This document shows positions 17,393-26,720 of a DNA stretch of 64,000 bases, one piece after another. The stretch lies in assembly GCA_004026145.2 (NCBI GenBank), contig CP034990.1, positions 20,417,080-20,481,079 on the forward strand, read 5' to 3'. Source of the DNA: Takifugu bimaculatus. Its lineage: Eukaryota; Chordata; Actinopteri; Tetraodontiformes; Tetraodontidae. The notes under the pieces are model-generated. The model ran no database searches. It was not told where the DNA came from and worked only from the letters and a program-made list of their open reading frames with translations. Position numbers and translations under genes: made by a program. Within the stretch, counting starts at the first letter, position 1. Each line of letters begins with the position of its first letter.

Positions 17393-17666
17393 CGTGTGTG
17401 TGTGTGTGTGTGTTTCTGTGTGTGCGTGTGTGTTTTTCTTTGTGTGTGTTTTTGTGTGTTTGCGTGTGTGTGTGTGTGCTTGCATGCGCGTGCATGTGTG
17501 TGTGTGTTTGCCTGTGTGTGTGTGTTTCTGTGTGTGAGTGTGTATGCGTGCGTGTGTGTGTGTGTTTGCCTGTGTGTGTGTGCGTGTGTGTGTGTTTTTC
17601 TGTGTGCGTGTGTGTCTGTGTGCATGTGTGTGTGTGTGTGTGTGTGTGCGTGCATGTGTGTGTGTT
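17393..17666. repeat. Compound GT microsatellite 7, left copy
   Basis: About 274 bp of GT broken by TTTCTG, TTTGCCTG and GCGTGCATG blocks. Open frames across it (Cys/Val or His/Thr repeats) are artefacts of the dinucleotide. Confidence 0.97.
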
Positions 17667-19740
17667 TTAGGGCGGTACACAGCTTAAACAGCCACCATCG
17701 TATCACTTCAGCTGTCAGTCAAGCGGCGGGGGTGAAGGGTACGGAGGAGACAGACACGCTGGCTAATCATTTTGTAATCAGGCATCAAAACAAAAGGAAA
17801 ACCGGGTTTATCTGATCAGAGGCGACGGCTGCCAGCGTCGCCATGGCTGCTTCTCCCTCCTCCTGTCATCATGTCAGGCTAATGGACAGTGGTGAGGAGG
17901 GGCGCTAATTAATGTTGACGACGCTCGCTGCTAATTTTCCATTTACAGCGTGCCCCTTTTTTCTCCTCAGCCATCAGAGCAGCCGTCTGGCCTCCGCTGC
18001 CGTTTGCCGAACGACCTCGGAATACACGCCGGACGCCATTTTCCCACCGACCACAACTGTCGTGGCTCTTTCTGCCTTGTTCACCCTCATCCTGACTCCT
18101 CATCCTGCTGAGACTCTCTGTCCCATCTTGAATTGGCTACATCGATCCTTCCAGGCGAACGGCGTCCGCTTGTGGAGGCCGACAGTCAGAACTTTAGATC
18201 ATGATGACAACACAAAGCAGCAGAGAGAGACCATCAACCTGGTCGCCCCTGACGATGTGGGCAGAAGGAGCTCTTACACCTGTGAGCAGGTTTGTCTTGT
18301 ATAAACCTGGGTCTGTCATTTCTCCATGGCTCTGGGCTCCTTTCCCAACTGGCAGGAGCACCATTCTACCCCAACACTGGCAATTTTTAGACAGCATTTG
18401 TAGTTTTTATGCCAAATGTGGGACATTTCTGACGTTGTAGTTTGGTCTGAAGTGTTCAGGACGGGTCAGATGGAGGACGGACTCTGACTGGGGTCTGAAG
18501 TAGCTACCAGTGAGAAGTGCTCAGTCCAGAGGCCGACCTCTACAGAGGACTTTAATTAAAGACAAACCAAATGATCTGAGGAAGCACGTGTCCGTCTGCA
18601 TACCTTCAGCCAAAAGACCTGAGAGGTGCATTTTCCTGAGTGGTACAAAGGGACATTAGCTGGTACCAGGCTGAGGAACCAGGAACCACGCAGGTGTATT
18701 CTGTCTTAAATGATTTATATTGGTCATCCGTCTTGGACTGAATAGGAAGTGGTGACATCCACGTAGCTTGTAGGTCATATTGTAGATATAAATGATGATA
18801 CGCAGACAAGCATGTCCCCAGTGTCTCCTCACAGACCATACAGGGAATAATAATCAATCTCCGTGCCACGGCCTCTCCAGAAAACAAGGCTTTTGTTGGG
18901 GGTTAAGAGCCCCACCTCGGTGCTCCGAACAGTGGGTCTCTGAGGAGTTGATTCTTTAGGAATGGCTCTTAGAAATCACGAGATTGATAACCATTTAAGC
19001 ATGACGCCGGTCAATCAGAAAGACAAATCCTCTGTGTGGCTGGCTGCTGCCTGCTATTCTGCCGGAGACAGGCATTCTCCTCGCACGCTAACACCCTCCC
19101 CAATTTGTCAGAGCACAATAACGTCGCTGGCAGACCCCATTTGCATCACTCGGCCCACAACAAATGCAATTGATGAAAATATTGATTATTGCATCATGGA
19201 AAAGAGGGATGTCCCTCATGACCATTTCTGGAAGGTCCAATGTTTATTCCTTTCATTTATCTTCTTAAACCTTCTGAAGGTGTCCAAAATATTCCTGAAA
19301 TAACATTAGATAATGCAAATTTTTTTTCGGGGGGGGGGGGGATTTATAGAAAATAAAAGGTCCATTTAGTAATACAGTGGTTTTAATTCCACTAACCTGC
19401 TGTTGTTGTCCTTTTATCTTATCACACAAGTCCTAAACCAAGAGGGAAATCGGTTACTAATAAATAATGTGAATTGCGTAATCTCCGAAAGTTCTGGACT
19501 GTGCCTGGCTGTGCTCCATGCTGCGCTGCTGCCACTGGGAATGACGCAAAAGTCCGGTTATGTTCTTAAACCCATTTTTTATGTTCAAGTGAAAAATAAG
19601 GTGTGAACAAAACATCAATGAGTGACACAATGCTTATTGTTTCCATTCAGCTGCAACGTATGGATCCGCTCCACTAATCAGTGTCCATCATTAAAGACAA
19701 CAGCAACAACGCAGAAACACGGCCACACAATGACAACACG
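17667..19740. other. Non-coding block containing a low-divergence stretch
   Basis: Contains the 18310-19318 block and a poly-T/poly-G tract (19321-19341) that is longer in the right copy. The frame at 17912-18304 is open in both copies but has no recognisable product. Confidence 0.65.
18310..19318. promoter_or_regulatory. Candidate conserved non-coding block, left copy
   Basis: I see no substitution between the copies over about 1 kb, although both flanks vary. It includes CAATTGATGAAAATATTGAT near 19,168 and other AT-rich motifs. The open frames inside it (for example 18962-19303) have no recognisable product. It could be a regulatory element or an allele-identical stretch by chance. Confidence 0.25.
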
Positions 19741-20674
19741 GGGAGCACAGAGGTGTCGTCAGGCGTGTCGTCAGGCGTGTCGTCAGGTGTGCGGTCAGGT
19801 GTGTGGAGCACACGGAGGTGTGTCCTCAGGTGTGTCGTCAGGTGTGTGGAGCACACGGAGGTGTGTCGTCAGGTGTGTGGAGCACACAGAGGTGTGTCAT
19901 CAGGTATGTTGTCAGGTGTGTCGTCAGGTGTGTGGAGCACACGGAGGTGTGTCGTCAGGTGTGTCGTCAGGTGTGTCGTCAGGTGTGTGGAGCACACAGA
20001 GGTGTGTCGTCAGGTGTGTGGAGCACACGGAGGTGTGTCATCAGGTATGTTGTCAGGTGTGTCGTCAGGTGTGTGGAGCACACGGAGGTGTGTCGTCAGG
20101 TGTGTCGTCAGGTGTGTCGTCAGGTGTGTGGAGCACACGGAGGTGTGTCGTCAGGTGTGTCGTCAGGTGTGTCGTCAGGTGTGTGGAGCACACGGAGGTG
20201 TGTCGTCAGGTGTGTGGAGCACACGAAGGTGTGTCGTCAGGCGTGTCGTCAGGCGTGTCGTCAGGTGTGTTGTCAGGTGTGTTGTCAGGCGTGTGGAGCA
20301 CACGAAGGTGTGTCGTCAGGTGTGTCGTCAGGCGTGTTGTCAGGCGTGTCGTCAGGCGTGTTGTCAGGCGTGTTGTCAGGCGTGTCGTCAGGCGTGTGGA
20401 GCACACGGAGGTGTGTCGTCAGGCGTGTTGTCAGGTGTGTCGTCAGGCGTGTCGTCAGACGTGTCGTCAGGCGTGTTGTCAGGTGTGTCGTCAGGCGTGT
20501 CGTCAGGTGTGTCGTCAGGTGTGTCGTCAGGTGTGTCGTCAGGCGTGTCGTCAGGTGTGTCGTCAGGTGTGTCGTCAGGCGTGTCGTCAGGCGTGTCGTC
20601 AGACGTGTCGTCAGGTGTGTCGTCAGGTGTGTCGTCAGGTGTGTCATCAGGCGTGTGGACACCTCCGTGTGTCT
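19741..20674. repeat. 12-bp minisatellite (TGTCGTCAGGTG), left copy
   Basis: The unit is TGTCGTCAGG(T/C)G, interspersed with a 17-bp block GTGGAGCACACGGAGGT that occurs every one to several units in the first two thirds and then drops out. Nearly all unit variants are CpG changes (TCG to TTG or TCA, GCG to GTG). The right end carries ACACCTCCGTGTG, the reverse complement of CACACGGAGGTGT from the block. Because 12 is divisible by 3, frames of 300-390 codons stay open on the plus strand and shorter ones on the minus strand; none is a gene. Confidence 0.97.
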
Positions 20675-22439
20675 GAGTGGGATTTGTTCTCCTCACCATT
20701 CAGCTCTCTCCGTCACCAGATGCAGGTGCTAGATGGACGAAGGCCTGCTGTGACTCCTCCATCCTTCATCCTTTTCCTTCAGGTGAGCGAAACGCCCACT
20801 TAGCTGCATTAATTCCTCTTTTTCCTTTCGTGCTGCAGCTGCAAAGATGGAAGCAGAGAGGCTTTGGGATGAAAGGGAGCACAATGGAGCAGTTGCTCCA
20901 GTGAACTGAGGGAGGGTTGTTTGGTCCCAGCCCCTGCAGTCTGCATTCCACAGCACCGATGCAGAGGATGAACCCCCAGAAGAAAAAAAGATTCAAAGTG
21001 TGTGCCAGGATACCTCATCTGCCAGATGTCAGCGGTGGTGGGAGACACAACAGCTGCTGGTGGAGGCGTAAAAAGGACCATAACACGGTCTTAAAGCCAG
21101 CTCGTCCAGGCGGGGGCGATGGCTACCATCTCCTGTGGCCCAGCATGAACCCCAGCATACAGTGTGGAGGACAGGGTCCTGCTCTGTGGATCCATCCTGG
21201 GATGGGCGGTCGGTCGCTCACACAGTTCAGCTCTAGATTCCAAATCCTTCCCTATAATTCCTACAATGTGTTGAGCACAGGCCAGACCTGGACAAGATCT
21301 GTGCCCTGAGGAGGTGGCCCAGAGTTCCACGGGAGGATGCCCTGGGGCCCACACGCTTGTGTCGTCTGCAGTACCTTCTTCTAGGTGTCACACCTGTACA
21401 GGTGGGCACACACCTGTCCTGGTTGGGAGGCTGTGGAGGATCGTTGCACCCGTAGAGCCCCACAGCGGGGTGTGAGCCAGACAAAACACATCAAAGTCCA
21501 AGTTCATTCAGACAAAAGATGCTTGATGGTACCAAACAAGACGTCACCTCACCAGGTCATGGAGCCCAACAGGCCAACCTCTTCCGTCTCTGCAGAACCC
21601 CAGAGCCTGACCCCCCCACCAGCAAGACGTATGTCCCACTGAAGTAGCTGCATATTATTACCACACAAAACAAGGGCCGATTGATCACGAGGGCATCGAT
21701 ATGTAGTTTGCATGAAATTATTCCCTTTAATAGTCTGTTTTGGAGGCGGCGCGGGTGGTTGGCTCATCAATAATGTAAATGATCCATTAGGGTATTAAGA
21801 GGCTGTCTGAGGGAATGACAGAGCGCCATGCGTCACTGAGTTAATATCCAATACAGCAGCGCCTGTCACACAGGCCAGTGGTCAGGCTGATTACAGGCAC
21901 AAATGAGGGCGAGCCAGTATCGCTCCCCTTTAAACACGTTCAGTTAAATATTAACAGAAGGCCAAACGTGTCAATTGATGGGCTGATTGGAACCTCTTTG
22001 AGATAGCAGCTGCTTTCAGGAGCACAAGAGAGGATCATTTGGAAAATAACACTGCTGTGATGAGGAGAGTTCCAAGTCAAACATGTCAGAGTTGGTTCAG
22101 ATCAGCTCCTTCTCCCAATCTATATGATCTACCAACTGCCACCTGTAACCTTGAGCCTCCTCCTTCCCTCTCCCCACGTCCCCTGCGACCTTCTGCCCAG
22201 CTGCCAATAACAAGGAGCCAGATGAGGGTGACAGTGGAGGAAATGTTCGCCACCAAATTGGTTGTGTCATCTTTAGAATCTGCCATGCAAACCACACCGG
22301 AGGGTTCCCATGCAATCCATCACGCTATCGATTCCTGCAGGATAAGGAACTCAAATCCGCACCCTAAAGGTTATTCAGACAGTTCTTGGGTGTTCCAGGG
22401 GGTGCCCATGTGACCCAGTGCAGCTCTTATTCATCCTTC

Positions 22440-22660
22440 CCGTCTCTGGCCAGGCATTTTTCTTTGATGTGATCTTAAAGCTAGGCTGGCTATTTTACCC
22501 AGCAGTAGGTTGTTCAGCTCAGTTTGTAGGGGAAGCCGAGGGTTTAATTCCCAGTGTGGACGACACAGGGAAGGTGCTCTGGTGGTGGTGGGAGCTGCCA
22601 GGACACCTCCAGAGCACCGCTGAGGTCCTTCGGTATCAGTCTTTGGTATCATCTTCTCAG
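22440..22660 (+). mobile_element. Possible degenerate tRNA-derived SINE, left copy
   Basis: Box A-like AGCTCAGTTTGTAGGGG starts at 22516 and box B-like GGGTTTAATTCCC is at 22540-22552, the order found in RNA polymerase III promoters of tRNA-derived SINEs. The boxes are closer than usual, so the element would be internally deleted. I see no poly-A tail or target-site duplication. Confidence 0.3.
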
Positions 22661-22989
22661 TCACCTGACATCGCTAACGGGTGCCTTCTTGGTTCCTTGC
22701 TTGGCCCAGGCTTGATGAAGTGGACATCAACAGATTCCACCTCACACAACAACTTCCCAACAACAGACAACAGCCGTCAGTCTGCATTGCACAGCAATAA
22801 CATGAAAAAAACATATGTCCATTTGGAGCGTGCACAGTCCTCACGTGTCCGTATCTGTAGCCGCCATGCTATTCAATGCAAGCGTTCCGCCGTCATCTGT
22901 GAACGCTACACACGGGGCCTCGTTAGCCTCCTATTACAGATTTGACAAGTGTGCCATAATGGCCCAATTATCCCAAAATGCCAAATTTC

Positions 22990-23240
22990 ACTCCAAAGGA
23001 AACGAAGTTGGTTGTGATTAATGGCGAACACTTAAGGGGAAGAGTTAGACAACGCTGTTGGAGAGGAGAAAATATGTATCAGGCTGCCACCGCTGCAGAT
23101 GCTTCCTCCCTCCTGACAACTGCAATTCATTTGAGATGCTATTAACATGCATAATTATGCTAATCAAGCAGTAATTAAGTGCCAATTCATCAGAGACCAT
23201 TTTGTCAGCAATGAAAATGAAGCGCGGTGGCTGGGTTTGT
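22990..23240. promoter_or_regulatory. Candidate homeodomain/POU-rich element, left copy
   Basis: ATGCATAATTATGCTAAT (23147-23164) contains the 12-bp palindrome GCATAATTATGC at 23149-23160 and an octamer-like site, followed by AGTAATTAAGTGCCAATTCA. Such dense TAAT/octamer composition is typical of vertebrate conserved enhancers. The right-copy palindrome is at 58926-58937. Confidence 0.3.
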
Positions 23241-23955
23241 TTGGTTTTTTCCTTTAATATTTCTTTTTACAATATTGTCCAAATGGGATGCTTTGGTTGC
23301 TCTAAACAGCGTTTGGGTTGTGTCTCTCCCAACACATTCATTGTAATTACACCATGAGGTCATCATATAATGAATTCATGAATTTAAAGGCCTGCCTTGA
23401 AACATATGAGCCCACTTCATTAATCATGTACGAGGAAAGTTGCAGCTAATCTGCGTCTGTTTGTGTTTCCAATGACACCATGAAGGGGTTCTGGTGTTCA
23501 GAAGGGAAGACACGACCTAACCAGAGTCCTAATTAATTCATAATGATAACACAACCTTTTTAAAGGGGAAGGCCACGTTAATTTGCTCGGTCTCAACCTT
23601 GCGCTTGCTCCTGCCTGCGTCTCCTCTTGTCCCCTCTCGTGGGCGAGCATAGAACCGGGGCTCATGTGGTTTCGGTGGACTCTGGTGGACACGGAACCAA
23701 CAGTTACTCTGTCCACAGTTTTGTTGCCAGAAATCTCTGGCGTTGGTGTCGGCTGGGAGCAATCCAGCAGATCCAGTCCAGCGCCAGCGAGGGCCGCGCA
23801 GCCAGAACATAATTATTTTCACCTTAGATTGTCATCACTGCAGCTTTGTATTATTTGCCTTGTAAAGCTACATTTTTGCACACTTTGGGGGGGTTTTATA
23901 TTTCTTTAGAAGCACATGCTTGTGATTTTTTAAGCGCTACAATCAAAGATCTGCT

Positions 23956-23968
23956 GACATCTAGTGGC
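23956..23968 (-). promoter_or_regulatory. CTCF-like motif, left copy
   Basis: GACATCTAGTGGC matches the reverse complement of the CTCF core (GCCMYCTNGTGGC) at all but one position. The right copy is at 59733-59745. Confidence 0.3.
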
Positions 23969-25189
23969 TGGATTTCACACTGCAGCGTATTTACCTTCTT
24001 GAAGACGTCTAAGCAAAATATCTGCTGGCTTCATCCCAGTCGACACCCAGCTTCTCTCTGAGCTGGAGATTAGTCCAAGAGAGGCTACAGATATTAATAA
24101 AGCTAAATGAAATCCAGGAGTTTCAGCTTGTGAGTTCATTTTTTAATGTATGAATTTATTTCAAGTTTAATTTTGCGATTGAAGATTCATTTACATCATT
24201 TTCTGTATTTCTGCTGCCCTGGTCCACGATGCTAACATGCTTTAATGGCAGGGTGCCCCCCCCAGCAGAGGTGTTCTGCTCAGATATGATGGGATGGGTG
24301 TCATTCTGGGTCAGCTGTGACGATGACCCGGGGGAACAGAACCTGCTTCTGTCCTGTCGTGGTGCCACCCATCAGACATGGAGGACTGCTGAAGTCCCCA
24401 GTAAAGCGTCTCCTGTCAGTCTGGACAGAAACAAAGCTGCAACTCTCCAGCGTCTCTCAGATCCTTTGAAAAATCGTTGAAAGCGAAGCAGAGACGGCAG
24501 CTTTGACACAAGCGCTCAAGCCTCGTTGGATCCGAACACTCAAACATGACTGAAGACTTGTTTCTCTGTTGGAGTTTGACATTGGACAGTGATGCTACGT
24601 GCTACAGGAAATGGGTCCTCAGCTCCAAAGATTCTCCAAAATGGCTGTGAAAGACCATCAAAGAGCATCAAACTGTTGCTGAAGCGAACGGACGAACGCA
24701 GCCTGGTCGTCGGCGGGTTCTGAGGTTTGACGGAGCAGAAGCGGACGGCTGAATGCTCCTCTTGAGGGTGGCCTCGCCGGCCGCTCCGCCATTGCCGGGT
24801 GACGTGGTCATCGTTGTGGCGGGCCTTGTCGGGACAGGCTGGGACGGACGCGGCTTTAGAGGCAGCTTTGGGAGGCAAGCTGGTGTCCGGTTGATGACCC
24901 CGACGAGCAGTGGCGCTGTATACAAGCAGGAGGGGCGCTCCAGAGGGGCCCGGGGGGGTCCACAGATCAGGCACGGACACACTCACTGCTGTGGTCTCGG
25001 CGACAGCAGAAAAGTCTCCGGAAGTTTCAACCCTGGACGCATTAAAACCTGACGTCCGCCACCATTTCAGCGTGATGCATCCAAACCGAGTGTCCTTGCG
25101 GGCTAATAACGTGCTACTGTTGGCAAAACCTTTCTTTAAACAGTGATTTATCCAGTATAAACTGTAATATCCTGCATTTTTGTTTCTCA

Positions 25190-25450
25190 CACCGCCAATA
25201 GCAAGTAGCCGGGAAGCAATAACTGTCAGAGTCATTTTCACTTAATTAAGGGAATTGAGATTATAATTCAAGGTAAGATGTCAGTTATACCACATTTGCC
25301 GATGGAGCAATTTACAATTTACTAACGTATAATGAGAGAGGTTGACACAAATAATAGGTCTCAACATGTCAGCCATTAGTAAGTGAATAACATTATAGGA
25401 ATTATCGAAGGTGCTTGAATCTCTGTGAGCTCATTAGCTGTGAGCAACAC
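25190..25450. promoter_or_regulatory. Candidate AT-rich conserved element, left copy
   Basis: Contains CTTAATTAAG, CAATTTACAATTTAC and TCATTAGCTG, no repeats, and one substitution against the right copy (60977-61237). It lies about 1 kb past the ppfibp2 polyadenylation signal. Composition alone supports it. Confidence 0.2.
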
Positions 25451-26257
25451 TAAGTATTTTCAGCCATGTTTGAGTTGTTTGTTACATTTTTCCTGGTCTG
25501 ACTAACAAAAAACTGGATCCTACTTCATTCATTGTAAACTCTCCAACTCTTGAGGGCTCATTTGGAAGTAGAGTTTTACTGTGATGGATGAGGTGATACA
25601 AATTGTGTGTTTTGTGCTGGCCTGATACCCACAGTCTCAACTGTCCAGCTGAAAGACCGGTTAGAATGATATCCAGCTGCCCACATGGCGTCACTGACTG
25701 GAAACTGCATTCTCACCCCCAAGTCTAAATCTACAGACCCACAAGGTCCAAATGAAATGGCATTTGTTAAAGCTGAAACACGAACTGTTTGGTAAATAAT
25801 CATTTTTCCTCGTGAAGCTTCAACCCCATCGATCGCTGGTCAACACTGACGCCTGCTGGTGAAAGTGGTAACTACACGTAATTTAAACGTCCAGGAATAC
25901 AACTTTTTTATCCCCAAACCATTTATAATTCAAGCTTGTAAAAGTAGAATTTCGATGGCAAATCACAGCAACTATAAAATAAACGTGAGATATAAAACAT
26001 GCATGTTTCATTTTACTCTTACAGTCACTATGTGGAAATATGAGGAATAAAATTCAACAATTTCAACAAAGGAGAATTTAGCTCCATCTTCTATGTGGCA
26101 AACTCTTGGATGAAAACAGGGTGTTTAAATCAACACAGTTGTATGCATTTCTGTAACTGTTTTCTTTTAAAAAGACTGACCTTAGCTTTAAATTAGCATA
26201 TCTGAGAGAGTCGCAGGCATATTTACCACCATAATAACACCAGCGGCTTCGACATTA

Positions 26258-26263
26258 TTTATT
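26258..26263 (-). terminator. Polyadenylation signal of ppfibp2 (left copy)
   Basis: AATAAA on the minus strand, 242 bp past the ppfibp2 stop codon. It is the first canonical hexamer I see in the 3' UTR direction. The right copy keeps it. Confidence 0.6.
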
Positions 26264-26504
26264 CATCAGAATTCTTTTTCCAGTCCAGCTTAAAGAAAGA
26301 GAGACACATTTTCCAAGAGAATGTTGCAGAGGGTTGATAGTGTCCAGTCATTCCAGAACCAAAACACAAGGTCATCCATATCCCAACCAGGGTCTTAGAT
26401 ATAAAACATGAAATTAAACAGGCTGGATTAAAGCTCTCATCAGGAATGCAGGGAGCAGCGTTCATGACGTCACCATCCATCACGTCACTGCAGATGTGGA
26501 TCCC

Positions 26505-26720
26505 TTAATGTTTGGAGCCTGTTTGAGCTCCTGTCTCCACCTCGTCCTCCTGCTGGTCCGCCTGTCTGGGGGGGCTGAGGCCTTTGAGAGCTGCGGAGGG
26601 GGGAGGAGAGCCGCCGTTCACCGCCACAGCTCCAGTGTCCATGGGGCAGATGTAATCCAGAGAATCGTCCTGTTTCCTCTTCCTCAGGTGGCTGAACTGA
26701 GTGAAGCCCAGCTTCTTTGG
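26505..26720 (-). CDS. ppfibp2: ppfibp2 exon M (C-terminal tail and stop)
   Basis: The acceptor is ttttgcttccag. It reads PKKLGFTQFSHLRKRKQDDS, LDYICPMD, a variable Gly/Ser/Pro stretch, LKGLSPP and an acidic end before a TAA stop. DYICPM followed later by GLSP matches liprin-beta-2 tails. The right copy has two replacements here (Val/Ala and Pro/His), both in the variable part. Confidence 0.93.
   Translation of the reverse strand, partial: PKKLGFTQFSHLRKRKQDDSLDYICPMDTGAVAVNGGSPPPSAALKGLSPPRQADQQEDEVETGAQTGSKH

Larger units (their letters stand above)
20675..26257. other. Non-coding flank between minisatellite and ppfibp2 3' end
   Basis: Holds a possible small spliced frame (20720-20904), the SINE-like sequence, the homeodomain-rich element and a CTCF-like motif. 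At 24,600-24,780 the copies differ by a 9-bp and two 10-11-bp indels that break the 233-codon minus-strand frame 24540-25241, so that frame is not a gene. Confidence 0.65.

Noticed and set aside
19622..20803. Open frames of 309-393 codons encoding Cys/Val/Ser or Thr/Pro/Asp repeats, on both strands
   Set aside because: They are the 12-bp minisatellite read in several frames. A repeat length divisible by three without stops stays open in any frame. There is no domain or conserved start, and frames differ between the copies.
22039..22413. 124-codon plus-strand frame rich in Ser and Pro
   Set aside because: A one-base difference splits it in the right copy (57817-58190), and no family is recognised.
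24540..25241. 233-codon minus-strand frame with exon-like composition
   Set aside because: Small indels of 9-11 bp between the two copies change its frame and C-terminal part, and I recognise no domain. It is better explained as non-coding.
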